8,402 bases of DNA from Rickettsia typhi (GCA_945888585.1 CAMDAI010000050.1:1-8402); one strand, 5' to 3'; counted from the stretch's first letter, positions 1 to 7,100 are shown. Notes: a model not told the origin generated them from the letters alone. Program-made: numbers and translations.

Positions 1-676
1 GTAATCTTTCAATATCTAAACTAGAAAATTTATCATTATTAAGTGCTTCATCAGCCACAAAATGAAAAGTCATTTTGGCAGTTTTTCCTAAGATATTTTT
101 AATTTCTTCGGGATTTTGTGCGCCTGGAACTTGCAGTAAAATACGATCACTACCTTGAGCTTGAATAGTAGGTTCTTTGGTTCCGGTTTCATCAACTCTT
201 CTTCTGACAATTTCAATTGATTGTGCTATCAAATTTTGGCGAATCTGAATTAATTTTTGATCAGAAAAATATAGCTCTAAATTGTTGCCATTTTTTTCTA
301 TTTCAATATCTCTGCTAATTTTTTTAATGATTTTTTTGGCCTTATCTAAAGATTCTTCATCGCTTAAACTGATGTTAATTTTAGCACTATCTAAAGAAGG
401 AATGGCACGAATTTGTTTTTCACGGAACTCTTTTTTAATTTCATCTTTTAGATTAGATAATTGTTCTTTTAGATAAAAGTCAGAATCAATTTGTAAAAGA
501 AGATGAGATCCTCCTCTTAAATCAAGACCTAAACTTACTTTATTTTTTGGAAGAAATTTTGCCAAGAGTGAATTAGCAGGTGAATTATTAGGAATAAAAT
601 TAGGTGCACTGAAAACAATAGCAAAAGCACAAACTAAAATAGTTACAAGAATTTTCCACTTTGAAAAATAAGCCAT
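1..676 (-). CDS. secD: Protein translocase subunit SecD, N-terminal part (gene runs off the window)
   Basis: SecD works with SecF and YajC at the SecYEG channel in the inner membrane and uses the proton motive force to help pull exported proteins across. The first 225 codons are present on the minus strand; the 3' end lies beyond position 1. The translation begins MAYFSKWKILVTILVCAFAI, giving a first membrane segment at about residues 7-28. The family motif LGLDLRGG is at residues 49-56, followed by a periplasmic region with the conserved VRRRVDETGTKEPTIQ stretch (about 157-172) and LLQVPG (180-185). The missing part should hold the other membrane segments. The ATG at 676-674 lies one base after the yajC stop (TAA-T-ATG), so the two genes are almost certainly co-transcribed and translationally coupled. 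Identity is clear from the motifs and the yajC neighbour. Whether secF follows, or is fused, cannot be seen. Confidence 0.95.
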   Translation of the reverse strand, partial: MAYFSKWKILVTILVCAFAIVFSAPNFIPNNSPANSLLAKFLPKNKVSLGLDLRGGSHLLLQIDSDFYLKEQLSNLKDEIKKEFREKQIRAIPSLDSAKINISLSDEESLDKAKKIIKKISRDIEIEKNGNNLELYFSDQKLIQIRQNLIAQSIEIVRRRVDETGTKEPTIQAQGSDRILLQVPGAQNPEEIKNILGKTAKMTFHFVADEALNNDKFSSLDIERL

Positions 677-677
677 A

Positions 678-1052
678 TTATTTTTTTGATTTTTTAGAAG
701 TTGCTGGCTTTTGTGCTTTATCTTTGATGGCCTCACCAACGCTTTGTTTTAGAATTTTGATGGTTACATCTTTAGCAATTTCTAATTCAAAAAAGTTTTC
801 TTTGTTATCGGCTGATTTAATTGTGCCAAAAATTCCGCCAGAAGTACAAACTTTGTCACCTGATTTAAGGGAATTAACCATTTGATTATGTTGCTTTAGC
901 TTCTTTTGTTGAGGCAAAATAATCAGGAAAAATAATACGAATATTACTAATATAACCGGAACTAAATCTATTAAAAAAGACCCACCAGTTGCGCTGCCGC
1001 TAACTTCTTCAGCTGCAAAAGCGCTGGAAATTAAAAAAGAAGATAAAATCAT
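678..1052 (-). CDS. yajC: Sec translocase accessory protein YajC
   Basis: YajC is a small inner-membrane protein that associates with SecDF and the SecYEG translocon. This 124-residue protein is close to the usual family length. It has a short hydrophobic N-terminus ending in AFAAEE (about residues 1-16), a single strong membrane helix (about 28-46), the family-typical ILPQQKKLKQH just after it (45-55), and the conserved core GDKVCTSGGIFGTI (65-78). The tail is lysine-rich (KPATSKKSKK). The ATG at 1052-1050 is the only ATG in this frame after an in-frame TAA ten codons upstream. It has an A-rich leader and no Shine-Dalgarno sequence. It is the first gene of a minus-strand yajC-secD unit, an order widespread in bacteria. 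The first helix-like stretch could be a signal peptide or simply part of the membrane-inserted N-terminus; the sequence does not settle this. Confidence 0.94.
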   Translation of the reverse strand: MILSSFLISSAFAAEEVSGSATGGSFLIDLVPVILVIFVLFFLIILPQQKKLKQHNQMVNSLKSGDKVCTSGGIFGTIKSADNKENFFELEIAKDVTIKILKQSVGEAIKDKAQKPATSKKSKK

Positions 1053-1110
1053 TTGTTTTTTTAGCTTAATTAATACTACTTACTTATCACGCTTTTGCTC
1101 CGCAAGCGGC

Positions 1111-1129
1111 CAAAAAACATGGTTTTTTG
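1111..1129. repeat. Short perfect hairpin CAAAAAAC-ATG-GTTTTTTG
   Basis: The arms at 1111-1118 and 1122-1129 are perfectly complementary over 8 bp around a 3-nt loop. It lies between the divergent yajC and exporter genes, just after a GC-rich patch (1092-1110, ...CTCCGCAAGCGGC). It is too weak and badly placed to be a terminator for either neighbour. It may be a DNA cruciform or operator-type site, or chance pairing of A and T runs. Confidence 0.4.
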
Positions 1130-1158
1130 TCATACCAAATCTAATTAAAGATAAAATT

Positions 1159-1179
1159 TGATATAATGTCTGGTATAAG
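1159..1179 (+). promoter_or_regulatory. Candidate extended -10 promoters for the ABC exporter gene
   Basis: TGATATAAT at 1159-1167 is a perfect extended -10 element (TGN-TATAAT). A second one, TGGTATAAG, follows at 1171-1179 with one mismatch. No good -35 lies at the right distance from the first, as is common for extended -10 promoters. A separate TTGTCA at 1127-1132 lies 17 bp from a weaker GATAAA (1150-1155). Transcription from the first element would start near 1174 and give a leader of about 200 nt before the ATG at 1377. The assignment rests on motif matching only; in AT-rich DNA such matches also arise by chance. Confidence 0.4.
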
Positions 1180-1224
1180 GATCGAAGCATTATCCATAGA
1201 TATTTTTTAAAAGCAATATTCAAG

Positions 1225-1256
1225 ATATGAGTAACCCAATTCACAAAACCTCATAT
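1225..1256 (+). repeat. Inverted repeat ATATGAG / CTCATAT in the exporter leader
   Basis: Arms at 1225-1231 and 1250-1256 match perfectly over 7 bp with an 18-nt loop. A second small perfect hairpin, AAAACT-TCT-AGTTTT, follows at 1261-1275. Both would lie in the 5' leader if transcription starts near 1174. They may be leader RNA structure or a protein-binding palindrome; neither resembles a known riboswitch that I can recognise. Confidence 0.35.
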
Positions 1257-1376
1257 GTTGAAAACTTCTAGTTTTAAGCCAATCACGAAGTAAAAACGTA
1301 ATGAAATTAATACTGGAAATTAATTTACAATTTAGTACAGTCAGACTCCTACATTTACTAAACTAATCTTCAAGCA

Positions 1377-3155
1377 ATGAAAGATAAAAAACAAACTGAA
1401 ATTACTAACATTATAAAAGATGTTGATTTGATTAAGAAGTTAATCAAGGAATATATAACACCTCATCATAAAACATTTTTAATATCAATTGCTTTAATGC
1501 TTGTAATTGCTGCTTCAACAGCTTTTCATGCCTGGTTAATTAAGCCAGCATTAGATCAGGTTTTTGTTAAGCAAAATAAGAACATGCTCATTTTAATCCC
1601 GTTGGTAGTGTTAGCTGTTACAATAATTAAGGGTTTTTCTACATATTTTCAGCTTTTAACTATGAATCTGCTTACTGCCAGAATTACAGCTGATATGAGA
1701 AAAAGACTTTATGCCCATTTTATCAGTTCTGATATTGCTATGCTGCATAGCTCATCTTCTGGCAATATGATTGCTAGGCTTGGAGATTCTGGTCAAATTG
1801 TTGGAATGATTTCAACTGCTCTCAATGGCTTTGTAAAACAATTGATTACTTTAGTATTTTTGGTTGGGGTAATGTTTTCCCAAAGTTTAGAGCTTTCATT
1901 AGTTGCTTTTGTCGGTTTTCCTCTTGCTGCTTACCCGGTTTATAAAATTGGTAGAAAGTTGCGCAATCTTTCATTTACAGGTTTAGAAGCTTCTCAGAAA
2001 TTTAATTCGCAGATGAGTGATACGCTACAATATTCTAAATTAGTTAAGGCCTATAATTGTGAAGAGTTTGAAATAAATCGAATGTCCAATGTTATTGAGG
2101 TGATGTATAAAATTGGTAAAAAAATAAGTAAATTATCTTTAATTGCCTCTCCTTTTGTAGAAGCTCTTGGTGGAATTGGTGTTGCTGCAGTTATTTGGTA
2201 TGGTGGTCATCAAGTAATTACTGGACAAACTACTCCCGGTGCTTTCTTTTCATTTTTTGCAGCAATGTTAATGGCTTATAAACCATTAAAATCAGTTTCC
2301 GGTATGAATTCTGGAATCCAGATCGGTCTTGCTGCAGCTGAAAGATATTATAGCCTTTTAGCTCAAGCTCCAAAAATTGTTACTAAACAGGGTGCAATTG
2401 ATCTCATTAATGTTAAAGGGAATGTTAAATTTGAAAATGTTAATTTTAGCTACAACGATGAAAAAGAAACTCTAAAAGAAATTAATTTAGAAATTCCTGC
2501 TGGAAAAATGGTGGCTTTAGTTGGTCATTCTGGCGGTGGAAAATCAACTATTATGAGCATGATTCTTCGATTTTATGATCCAAATAGCGGAAAAATAACC
2601 ATTGATGGTCATGATATTCGTGATATAACCATTAAATCATTGCGCTCTTCTATGTCAGTAGTTAATCAGGAAGTGATGCTTTTCGATGATACTATTTTAG
2701 AAAATATTCGTTACGGCAAAGTTAATGCTACTAAAGAGGAAATTATCAATGCTGCTAAATTAGCTGAAGCTGATAGTTTTATTTCTGAATTACCCAAAGG
2801 ATATGATACTGAAGTTGGTCAAAATGGCATTAGGCTTTCTGGTGGACAAAGGCAGAGAATCGCAATCGCCAGAGCCATTTTATATGATGCTCCGATATTA
2901 CTTTTAGACGAAGCTACTTCAGCACTTGATCCAATTTCCGAAAGATTAATCAAAGATGCTTTGGCTAAATTAATGGAAGGCAGAACAACTCTGGTTATCG
3001 CTCATCGTCTTTCAACTGTAATTCATGCTGATCGAATTTTTGTAGTTTCAGATGGAAAAATTGTTGAATCTGGAACCCACAAAGAATTAACCGAGAAGGG
3101 AGGAGCTTATGCTAATCTATATTCCAAACAGTTTGAAATTGAGATGGATAGATAG
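1377..3155 (+). CDS. msbA: MsbA-family ABC exporter, fused permease and ATPase (probable lipid A or lipid flippase)
   Basis: This 592-residue half-transporter would act as a homodimer in the inner membrane, using ATP to flip or export a hydrophobic substrate. The permease domain spans about residues 30-320, with six hydrophobic segments near 33-55, 70-92, 152-170, 172-190, 255-275 and 283-303. The ATPase domain spans about 350-588. It has Walker A GHSGGGKST (383-391), a Q-loop glutamine (Q431), the signature LSGGQ (487-491), Walker B ILLLDE (507-512), the D-loop SALD (515-518) and the switch histidine H543, so it should be catalytically intact. Length and several permease stretches (LIKPALDQVF, MAYKPLKSVSG) resemble MsbA, whose known job is moving lipid A-core across the inner membrane. 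The substrate here is inferred, since related multidrug exporters share the architecture. The ATG at 1377 follows an in-frame TAA (1359-1361) and has no Shine-Dalgarno sequence. It is transcribed away from yajC-secD, probably from its own promoter. Confidence 0.92.
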   Translation: MKDKKQTEITNIIKDVDLIKKLIKEYITPHHKTFLISIALMLVIAASTAFHAWLIKPALDQVFVKQNKNMLILIPLVVLAVTIIKGFSTYFQLLTMNLLTARITADMRKRLYAHFISSDIAMLHSSSSGNMIARLGDSGQIVGMISTALNGFVKQLITLVFLVGVMFSQSLELSLVAFVGFPLAAYPVYKIGRKLRNLSFTGLEASQKFNSQMSDTLQYSKLVKAYNCEEFEINRMSNVIEVMYKIGKKISKLSLIASPFVEALGGIGVAAVIWYGGHQVITGQTTPGAFFSFFAAMLMAYKPLKSVSGMNSGIQIGLAAAERYYSLLAQAPKIVTKQGAIDLINVKGNVKFENVNFSYNDEKETLKEINLEIPAGKMVALVGHSGGGKSTIMSMILRFYDPNSGKITIDGHDIRDITIKSLRSSMSVVNQEVMLFDDTILENIRYGKVNATKEEIINAAKLAEADSFISELPKGYDTEVGQNGIRLSGGQRQRIAIARAILYDAPILLLDEATSALDPISERLIKDALAKLMEGRTTLVIAHRLSTVIHADRIFVVSDGKIVESGTHKELTEKGGAYANLYSKQFEIEMDR

Positions 3156-3186
3156 GCTCAAAATAATTTATCAAATTTTTCTTGAC

Positions 3187-3250
3187 TTAATCTAGATATT
3201 AGTATCAAAATGATACATTAGTATGATTTTGATACTAATATCATAATTAA
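3187..3250. repeat. 64-bp dyad-symmetric element with a perfect 16-bp inverted repeat and four TGATAC-type half-sites
   Basis: The core arms at 3195-3210 and 3227-3242 are perfectly complementary over 16 bp. Inside the 16-nt spacer, ATAC (3213-3216) and GTAT (3221-3224) pair about the same centre. Outside a 3x3 mismatch, TTAAT (3187-3191) and ATTAA (3246-3250) pair as well, so about 25 of 32 positions per side are symmetric. Read as DNA it contains GTATCA (3202), TGATAC (3211), GTATGA (3221, one mismatch) and TGATAC (3230), starting 9-10 bp apart, which is close to one helical turn. It covers the -35 of the next gene's likely promoter, which suggests an operator. Because it follows the exporter gene it could also fold in that transcript as a weak terminator or 3' protecting hairpin, although no U-tract follows directly. 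Confidence 0.75.
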
Positions 3251-3256
3251 TATAAA
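3229..3256 (+). promoter_or_regulatory. Candidate sigma-70-type promoter of the 558-residue protein gene
   Basis: TTGATA (3229-3234) and TATAAA (3251-3256) each match the -35 and -10 consensus at five of six positions and are separated by 16 bp. The start site would fall near 3263, leaving a very short leader of about 12 nt before the ATG at 3275. The -35 lies inside the right arm of the large palindrome, so a protein bound there would block RNA polymerase. A weaker alternative uses TTGACT at 3182-3187 with CAAAAT at 3206-3211. Confidence 0.5.
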
Positions 3257-3274
3257 TTTTAAATATTTAAAAAA

Positions 3275-4951
3275 ATGGAAAATAACAGTTTTGTAGAAAA
3301 TGAAAATCAAATAAAAGAAAATTCTCAAATAATCATTGATGATCTTGTGGAAAGATTAGACGAAAACTTGAGAATTGGACAAAACGTTAAAGAAATTTAC
3401 GATTTATGTCTTGATTCATTTAAAGATGCTTATGAAAAACATAAAAACTTAAAAGAATTCCTTCCTAATTTTGATAATCTAGTAGATCAATCATTAGAAA
3501 AAGGCATCATTAATTTAGTTAAAGCAAATATTGATTTAAGAAATGTTCGATTTATACCTACTATGGCAGCAGCAATGGAAGCAGCAATGTCTGCCAAGAT
3601 TGACTCTACTGAGATAAAAAAAGCTATCGTGGAAGTAAAAGGTGAAACGTTATTAGGCGCTTTTGTAGATTACGATTCTCAAGTAAAGACCCCTTATTGT
3701 AAAGAACTTATTATGAAATCTAAAATGTTGCAACATGAAGATATTATTCCTGTTATTTTACAATCAGCACTTCTAAATGATCAATTAAAATTAATTTTTA
3801 ATAATCTCGATTTTAGTCTTTCTATAGGTAAAATTTTATCTAAAATTGATGTAGAAGAATATATTGATACTGTATTAGCGTTAAACCCTGCTTTGATTGG
3901 TGAATTTATTATTGCCATTGAACGTACAGAAGCTCAAAAAATGGATAAAAATATTGTAGATGCTGAAGATAGTGAAAAATTGGTTCGCAGATTCAAAAAA
4001 GTTGACTTTTTAGAAGAAAATTTACAAAAATTAAGAGCGGTAAAACAAAAATTAACGGATGATAAAAAGAAATCTGCAGAAGCAAAAATAGTTCAGATTG
4101 AGGAGTCAAAAATTTCTAAAATGTTTGATGAATTAAATTCTAAAAAATTAGAAGATATAAATATAAAAGATATTTTTAAAGAAGCGGAAAATCCTGAACT
4201 TCGAGAACAATTAATGGATATCCTCAATAAGAAAATTATTAATGGACAAGATAATCATGAAAAACTTTCCGAATATTTTGCAGCATTGAAAGAATCTGGT
4301 ATAAATGAAGATGATAAAAAACATTTCATCACAGAATTAGTAGGAAAAACCGAACTTTTGAGAATTGAATTAGCTAAAGCAGGTCATTGGATGGATCAGA
4401 TCTCTTGTAGAAAAGAGGTTTTTTCTGAATTAGAAGAATGTTATTTAGGTGATAAAGAAGAATTGATGGTTCGTATAAAAGGTATCTCAAATGAATTAAT
4501 GCAATGCAACTTACCACAAGAAATTGCAGAGCATCTTTTTGAGCGAGAAAAAGATCCTGAAATAAAGTCGCAGATAGTAGATAATTTTTTGCCTAAAATG
4601 AAGTTAGAACAAGTTGAAGAGGTGTATATTATTGAAATAATAGAAATTTCTAAAGCAATTCTTTCAAATAAAGATCCATTAGAAATTAATGATTTTAAAG
4701 CTATTGCTGGGTTAATGGATCTTTGTAGCCCCCAAACAAAGGGATCTTTTTTAGAAGAATGTCAGATTAAAGAAAAGTTACTTAATTCTTATAATAGCAT
4801 GAAATCTTTTGGTATGCCAACTAATGAAATTAAGGAAAATTTTAACAAAATCTTTCCTGAAAGCCCAATTGAGGAAAAGCCCACTCCAATTGTGAGTGGT
4901 GCTTCAGTAGATAAGTTAAAAATTAGTAATTTTAATCAAAAACCTTTGTAA
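3275..4951 (+). CDS. Uncharacterised 558-residue, mostly helical soluble protein
   Basis: I do not recognise this protein family. The product is rich in Lys, Glu, Ile, Leu and Asn and is predicted by eye to be almost entirely alpha-helical. It has no signal peptide and no membrane segment. Residues 1-35 are acidic and polar. Residues 55-220 read as consecutive short helices that could form an alpha-solenoid, including an unusual Ala/Met patch TMAAAMEAAMSAK (96-108). About 228-305 is highly charged with coiled-coil character. Helices continue to about 525, followed by a proline-containing, probably disordered tail (PESPIEEKPTPIVSG, 528-542) ending with KLKISNFNQKPL. No catalytic motif is visible; the seven cysteines show no metal-binding spacing. 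The ATG at 3275 follows an in-frame TAA at 3260-3262 and has an A-rich leader. It stands alone between a palindromic control region and a strong stem-loop, so it is likely monocistronic. A scaffold, or a secreted effector with a C-terminal signal, is conceivable but unproven. Confidence 0.82.
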   Translation: MENNSFVENENQIKENSQIIIDDLVERLDENLRIGQNVKEIYDLCLDSFKDAYEKHKNLKEFLPNFDNLVDQSLEKGIINLVKANIDLRNVRFIPTMAAAMEAAMSAKIDSTEIKKAIVEVKGETLLGAFVDYDSQVKTPYCKELIMKSKMLQHEDIIPVILQSALLNDQLKLIFNNLDFSLSIGKILSKIDVEEYIDTVLALNPALIGEFIIAIERTEAQKMDKNIVDAEDSEKLVRRFKKVDFLEENLQKLRAVKQKLTDDKKKSAEAKIVQIEESKISKMFDELNSKKLEDINIKDIFKEAENPELREQLMDILNKKIINGQDNHEKLSEYFAALKESGINEDDKKHFITELVGKTELLRIELAKAGHWMDQISCRKEVFSELEECYLGDKEELMVRIKGISNELMQCNLPQEIAEHLFEREKDPEIKSQIVDNFLPKMKLEQVEEVYIIEIIEISKAILSNKDPLEINDFKAIAGLMDLCSPQTKGSFLEECQIKEKLLNSYNSMKSFGMPTNEIKENFNKIFPESPIEEKPTPIVSGASVDKLKISNFNQKPL

Positions 4952-4978
4952 ATAACAAAAATTCTGTTTTTTAATAAC

Positions 4979-5013
4979 TTTGACCTCTTAAAGTCTGATT
5001 TTAAGAGGTCAAA
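4979..5013. terminator. Perfect 14-bp stem-loop after the 558-residue protein gene, possible terminator
   Basis: Arms TTTGACCTCTTAAA (4979-4992) and TTTAAGAGGTCAAA (5000-5013) pair perfectly around a 7-nt loop. It begins 27 bp after the upstream stop codon, where a terminator is expected. The sequence that follows (TAGTTTAATGGTTTTTG) is only loosely T-rich, so it is not a textbook intrinsic terminator; it could act as a weak terminator or as a 3'-end stabilising hairpin. It ends about 20 bp before the candidate dnaK promoter. Confidence 0.6.
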
Positions 5014-5034
5014 TAGTTTAATGGTTTTTGCTCC

Positions 5035-5064
5035 CTTGTTTTTCAGAAAAACGATCTTATATAG
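5035..5064 (+). promoter_or_regulatory. Candidate heat-shock (RpoH-type) promoter of dnaK
   Basis: CTTG at 5035-5038 is followed after exactly 17 bp by CTTATATAG at 5056-5064. From memory, the heat-shock promoter consensus described for alphaproteobacteria is CTTG-N17/18-CYTATNTNNG; this site fits it except that the last G is shifted by one base. Position and gene content agree with control by RpoH. Transcription would begin near 5070 and leave a leader of roughly 95 nt. No CIRCE (HrcA) inverted repeat was seen in the gap. Confidence 0.55.
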
Positions 5065-5165
5065 CTCATATATTATAAAAAACTTTATTTAACTCCCTTA
5101 AATCCACTAAGAGAATTAGATATCTGAAAAATTGTTAATTTTTAATCATTAAAACAAAAAGATTT

Positions 5166-7100
5166 ATGAGCAAAGTTATAGGAATTGACCTTGGAACCAC
5201 CAACTCTTGTGTGGCAATTATGGAAGGTAAAACCACTAAGGTCATCGAAAATGCTGAAGGTTCAAGAACAACTCCTTCAATTGTAGCATTTTTAAAAAAT
5301 AAAGAGAAAACAGTTGGTGCTTCTGCTAAAAGACAAGCGGTAACTAATCCAAGAAATACTATTTTTGGAATTAAAAGATTAATCGGTAGAAGATTTGATG
5401 ATCCTTTAACTAAAAAAGATCAAGATTTGGTGCCTTATTCAATTGTTAAATCTGGCAATGGTGATGCCTGGGTTGAAGTTGATGGTGAAAAATATTCACC
5501 AAGCCAAATTTCAGCACTAACCCTACAAAAAATGAAGGAAACTGCAGAAAATTATTTAGGCGAAAAAGTGGAAAAAGCGGTAATTACTGTGCCGGCTTAT
5601 TTCAACGATTCCCAAAGACAAGCAACTAAAGATGCTGGTAAAATTGCCGGTCTGGAAGTTTTAAGAATTATCAATGAGCCAACTGCTGCAGCTCTTGCTT
5701 ATGGTTTTGAAAAAAAAGAAGGACAAACTATCGTAGTTTACGATTTGGGCGGAGGAACTTTTGACGTCTCCATTCTAGAAATTGGCGATGGTGTTTTTGA
5801 AGTTAAATCAACCAATGGCGATACTTTCTTAGGTGGTGAAGATTTTGATATGAGAATTTTACAATTTTTAGCTGACGAATTTAAAAAAGATAATTCAGTT
5901 GATTTAACCAAAGATCCTCTAGCTTTACAGCGTTTAAAAGAAGCTGCAGAAAAAGCTAAAATTGAACTTTCTTCTACTTTAGAAACTGAAGTTAATTTGC
6001 CTTACATTACTGCTGATGCTAGTGGTCCTAAGCATTTAAATGTTAAATTAACCAGAGCAAAATTAGAACAAATTGTAGACGATTTAATTACCAGAACTAT
6101 TAAGCCTTGTGAAAATGCTCTCAAAGATGCTGGCATCAAAACCAGTGAAATTGATGAAGTGATTTTAGTTGGCGGTATGACCAGAATGCCAAAAGTTATT
6201 GAAACTGTTCAAAAATTCTTTGGTCGTGAACCAAATCGTAGTGTCAATCCAGATGAAGTAGTGGCAATTGGTGCAGCTATTCAAGCTGGTGTTTTACAAG
6301 GTGACGTGAAAGATGTTTTATTATTAGATGTGACTCCACTTTCACTAGGTATTGAAACTGCTGGTGGAGTATTTACTAAATTAATTGAACGTAATACTAC
6401 AATTCCAACTAATAAAAGTCAGGTTTTCTCAACTGCAGCAGATAATCAAAATGCAGTTACAATTAAAGTATTCCAAGGTGAAAGAGAAATTGCTTCTGCT
6501 AATAAATTATTGGGTGAATTTAATCTAGACGGAATTCCGCCTGCTCCAAGAGGAATGCCACAAATTGAAGTTACTTTTGATATCGATGCCAATGGTGTTG
6601 TTAAGGTTTCTGCCAAAGATAAAGCAACTAATAAAGAGCAAAGTGTTAAAATTCAATCTTCTGGTGGTTTGTCTGATGCTGATATTGAAAAAATGGTAAA
6701 AGATGCTGAAGCTAATGCTAGTTCTGACAAAGCCAAGAAAGAATTAATTGAGGCTAAGAATCATGCGGATAGCTTAGTATATTCAACCGAAAAAAGTTTA
6801 AATGAACATGGTGATAAAGTTGACAATGGCACTAAGGATAATATAAAATCTGAGATTACTAAATTAAAAGATTTGCTTGCTAAATCAGATGTGACTGCAG
6901 AAGAATTAAAATCAGCAACTGATGCTTTAATGCAATCTTCCATGAAATTAGGTGAAGCGATGTACAAGCAGAACGCAGATGCTGCTGGTGGAAATGCCGG
7001 CACGGCTTCTGACTCGAATTCGAGCACAGACAATACTTCGAAAGAAAAGGTTGTTGATGCCGAATATGAAGAAGTTAAGGATGAAGATAAAAAATCTTAA
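5166..7100 (+). CDS. dnaK: Molecular chaperone DnaK (Hsp70)
   Basis: DnaK is the cytoplasmic Hsp70: ATP binding and hydrolysis drive cycles of binding and release of unfolded peptides, assisted by DnaJ and GrpE. The 644-residue product is full length. The ATPase domain (about 1-380) carries [10 protein letters not shown] (7-16), the catalytic lysine K70, [12 protein letters not shown] (169-180), [12 protein letters not shown] (191-202) with the catalytic threonine T198, and [10 protein letters not shown] (333-342). The hydrophobic linker DVLLLDV is at 383-389. The substrate-binding sandwich runs to about 500 and the helical lid to about 605. A Gly/Ser/Thr/Asn-rich flexible segment (about 605-627) leads to the conserved tail [16 protein letters not shown]. 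The ATG at 5166 gives the canonical [12 protein letters not shown] start, despite lacking a Shine-Dalgarno sequence. It has its own heat-shock-like promoter upstream and a strong terminator downstream, and dnaJ does not follow, so it is probably transcribed alone. Confidence 0.99.
   Translation: MSKVIGIDLGTTNSCVAIMEGKTTKVIENAEGSRTTPSIVAFLKNKEKTVGASAKRQAVTNPRNTIFGIKRLIGRRFDDPLTKKDQDLVPYSIVKSGNGDAWVEVDGEKYSPSQISALTLQKMKETAENYLGEKVEKAVITVPAYFNDSQRQATKDAGKIAGLEVLRIINEPTAAALAYGFEKKEGQTIVVYDLGGGTFDVSILEIGDGVFEVKSTNGDTFLGGEDFDMRILQFLADEFKKDNSVDLTKDPLALQRLKEAAEKAKIELSSTLETEVNLPYITADASGPKHLNVKLTRAKLEQIVDDLITRTIKPCENALKDAGIKTSEIDEVILVGGMTRMPKVIETVQKFFGREPNRSVNPDEVVAIGAAIQAGVLQGDVKDVLLLDVTPLSLGIETAGGVFTKLIERNTTIPTNKSQVFSTAADNQNAVTIKVFQGEREIASANKLLGEFNLDGIPPAPRGMPQIEVTFDIDANGVVKVSAKDKATNKEQSVKIQSSGGLSDADIEKMVKDAEANASSDKAKKELIEAKNHADSLVYSTEKSLNEHGDKVDNGTKDNIKSEITKLKDLLAKSDVTAEELKSATDALMQSSMKLGEAMYKQNADAAGGNAGTASDSNSSTDNTSKEKVVDAEYEEVKDEDKKS

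Larger units (their letters stand above)
1053..1376. other. Divergent intergenic region between yajC and the ABC exporter gene
   Basis: This 324-bp stretch separates yajC (leftward) from the exporter gene (rightward) and must contain both promoters. I see no convincing protein, tRNA or known RNA in it. It holds a perfect 8-bp hairpin with a 3-nt loop (1111-1129), two possible rightward extended -10 elements (1159-1167 and 1171-1179), a 7-bp inverted repeat with an 18-nt loop (1225-1256), a 6-bp hairpin (1261-1275), and a 9-bp direct repeat GAAATTAAT (1303-1311 and 1316-1324). No good sigma-70 promoter for yajC was recognised on the minus strand. Confidence 0.6.

Noticed and set aside
282..476. 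Plus-strand open frame of 64 codons
   Set aside because: It is antisense to secD, whose minus-strand translation carries family motifs. The product is low-complexity Leu/Ser/Ile, as expected from a shadow frame.
661..885. Plus-strand open frame of 74 codons
   Set aside because: It lies opposite yajC and the yajC-secD junction; the yajC frame has the conserved motifs and this one has none.
1227..1271. Tiny plus-strand ORF (14 residues, MSNPIHKTSYVENF) in the exporter leader
   Set aside because: It has no ribosome binding site, is very short and shows no run of a regulatory amino acid. Its ATG falls inside an inverted repeat, which is intriguing but not enough to call a leader peptide.
1053..1376. 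tRNA or other structured RNA gene in the divergent gap
   Set aside because: I looked for a cloverleaf with a GTTCRA-type T-loop and acceptor pairing on both strands and found none; GGAT...ATCC at 1179-1195 is only a 4-bp stem.
5038..5052. GTTTTT-CAG-AAAAAC hairpin between the -35 and -10 of the dnaK promoter candidate
   Set aside because: It is a short A/T-run inverted repeat within the spacer and is likely coincidental; it is not a CIRCE element.
5127..5143. AAAAATT-GTT-AATTTTT hairpin in the dnaK leader as a possible RNA thermometer
   Set aside because: The stem is only A-T pairs, would be very unstable, and does not sequester a ribosome binding site or the start codon. It does not resemble a ROSE element.
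7013..7024. 12-bp perfect palindrome CTCGAATTCGAG inside dnaK
   Set aside because: It encodes part of the Ser/Asn-rich flexible segment before the DnaK tail, where sequence is poorly constrained, so chance is the simplest explanation.
6761..7033. Minus-strand open frame of 90 codons within dnaK
   Set aside because: It is the complement of the DnaK lid and tail coding sequence, which is intact on the plus strand. It shows no recognisable motif and has no start signal.
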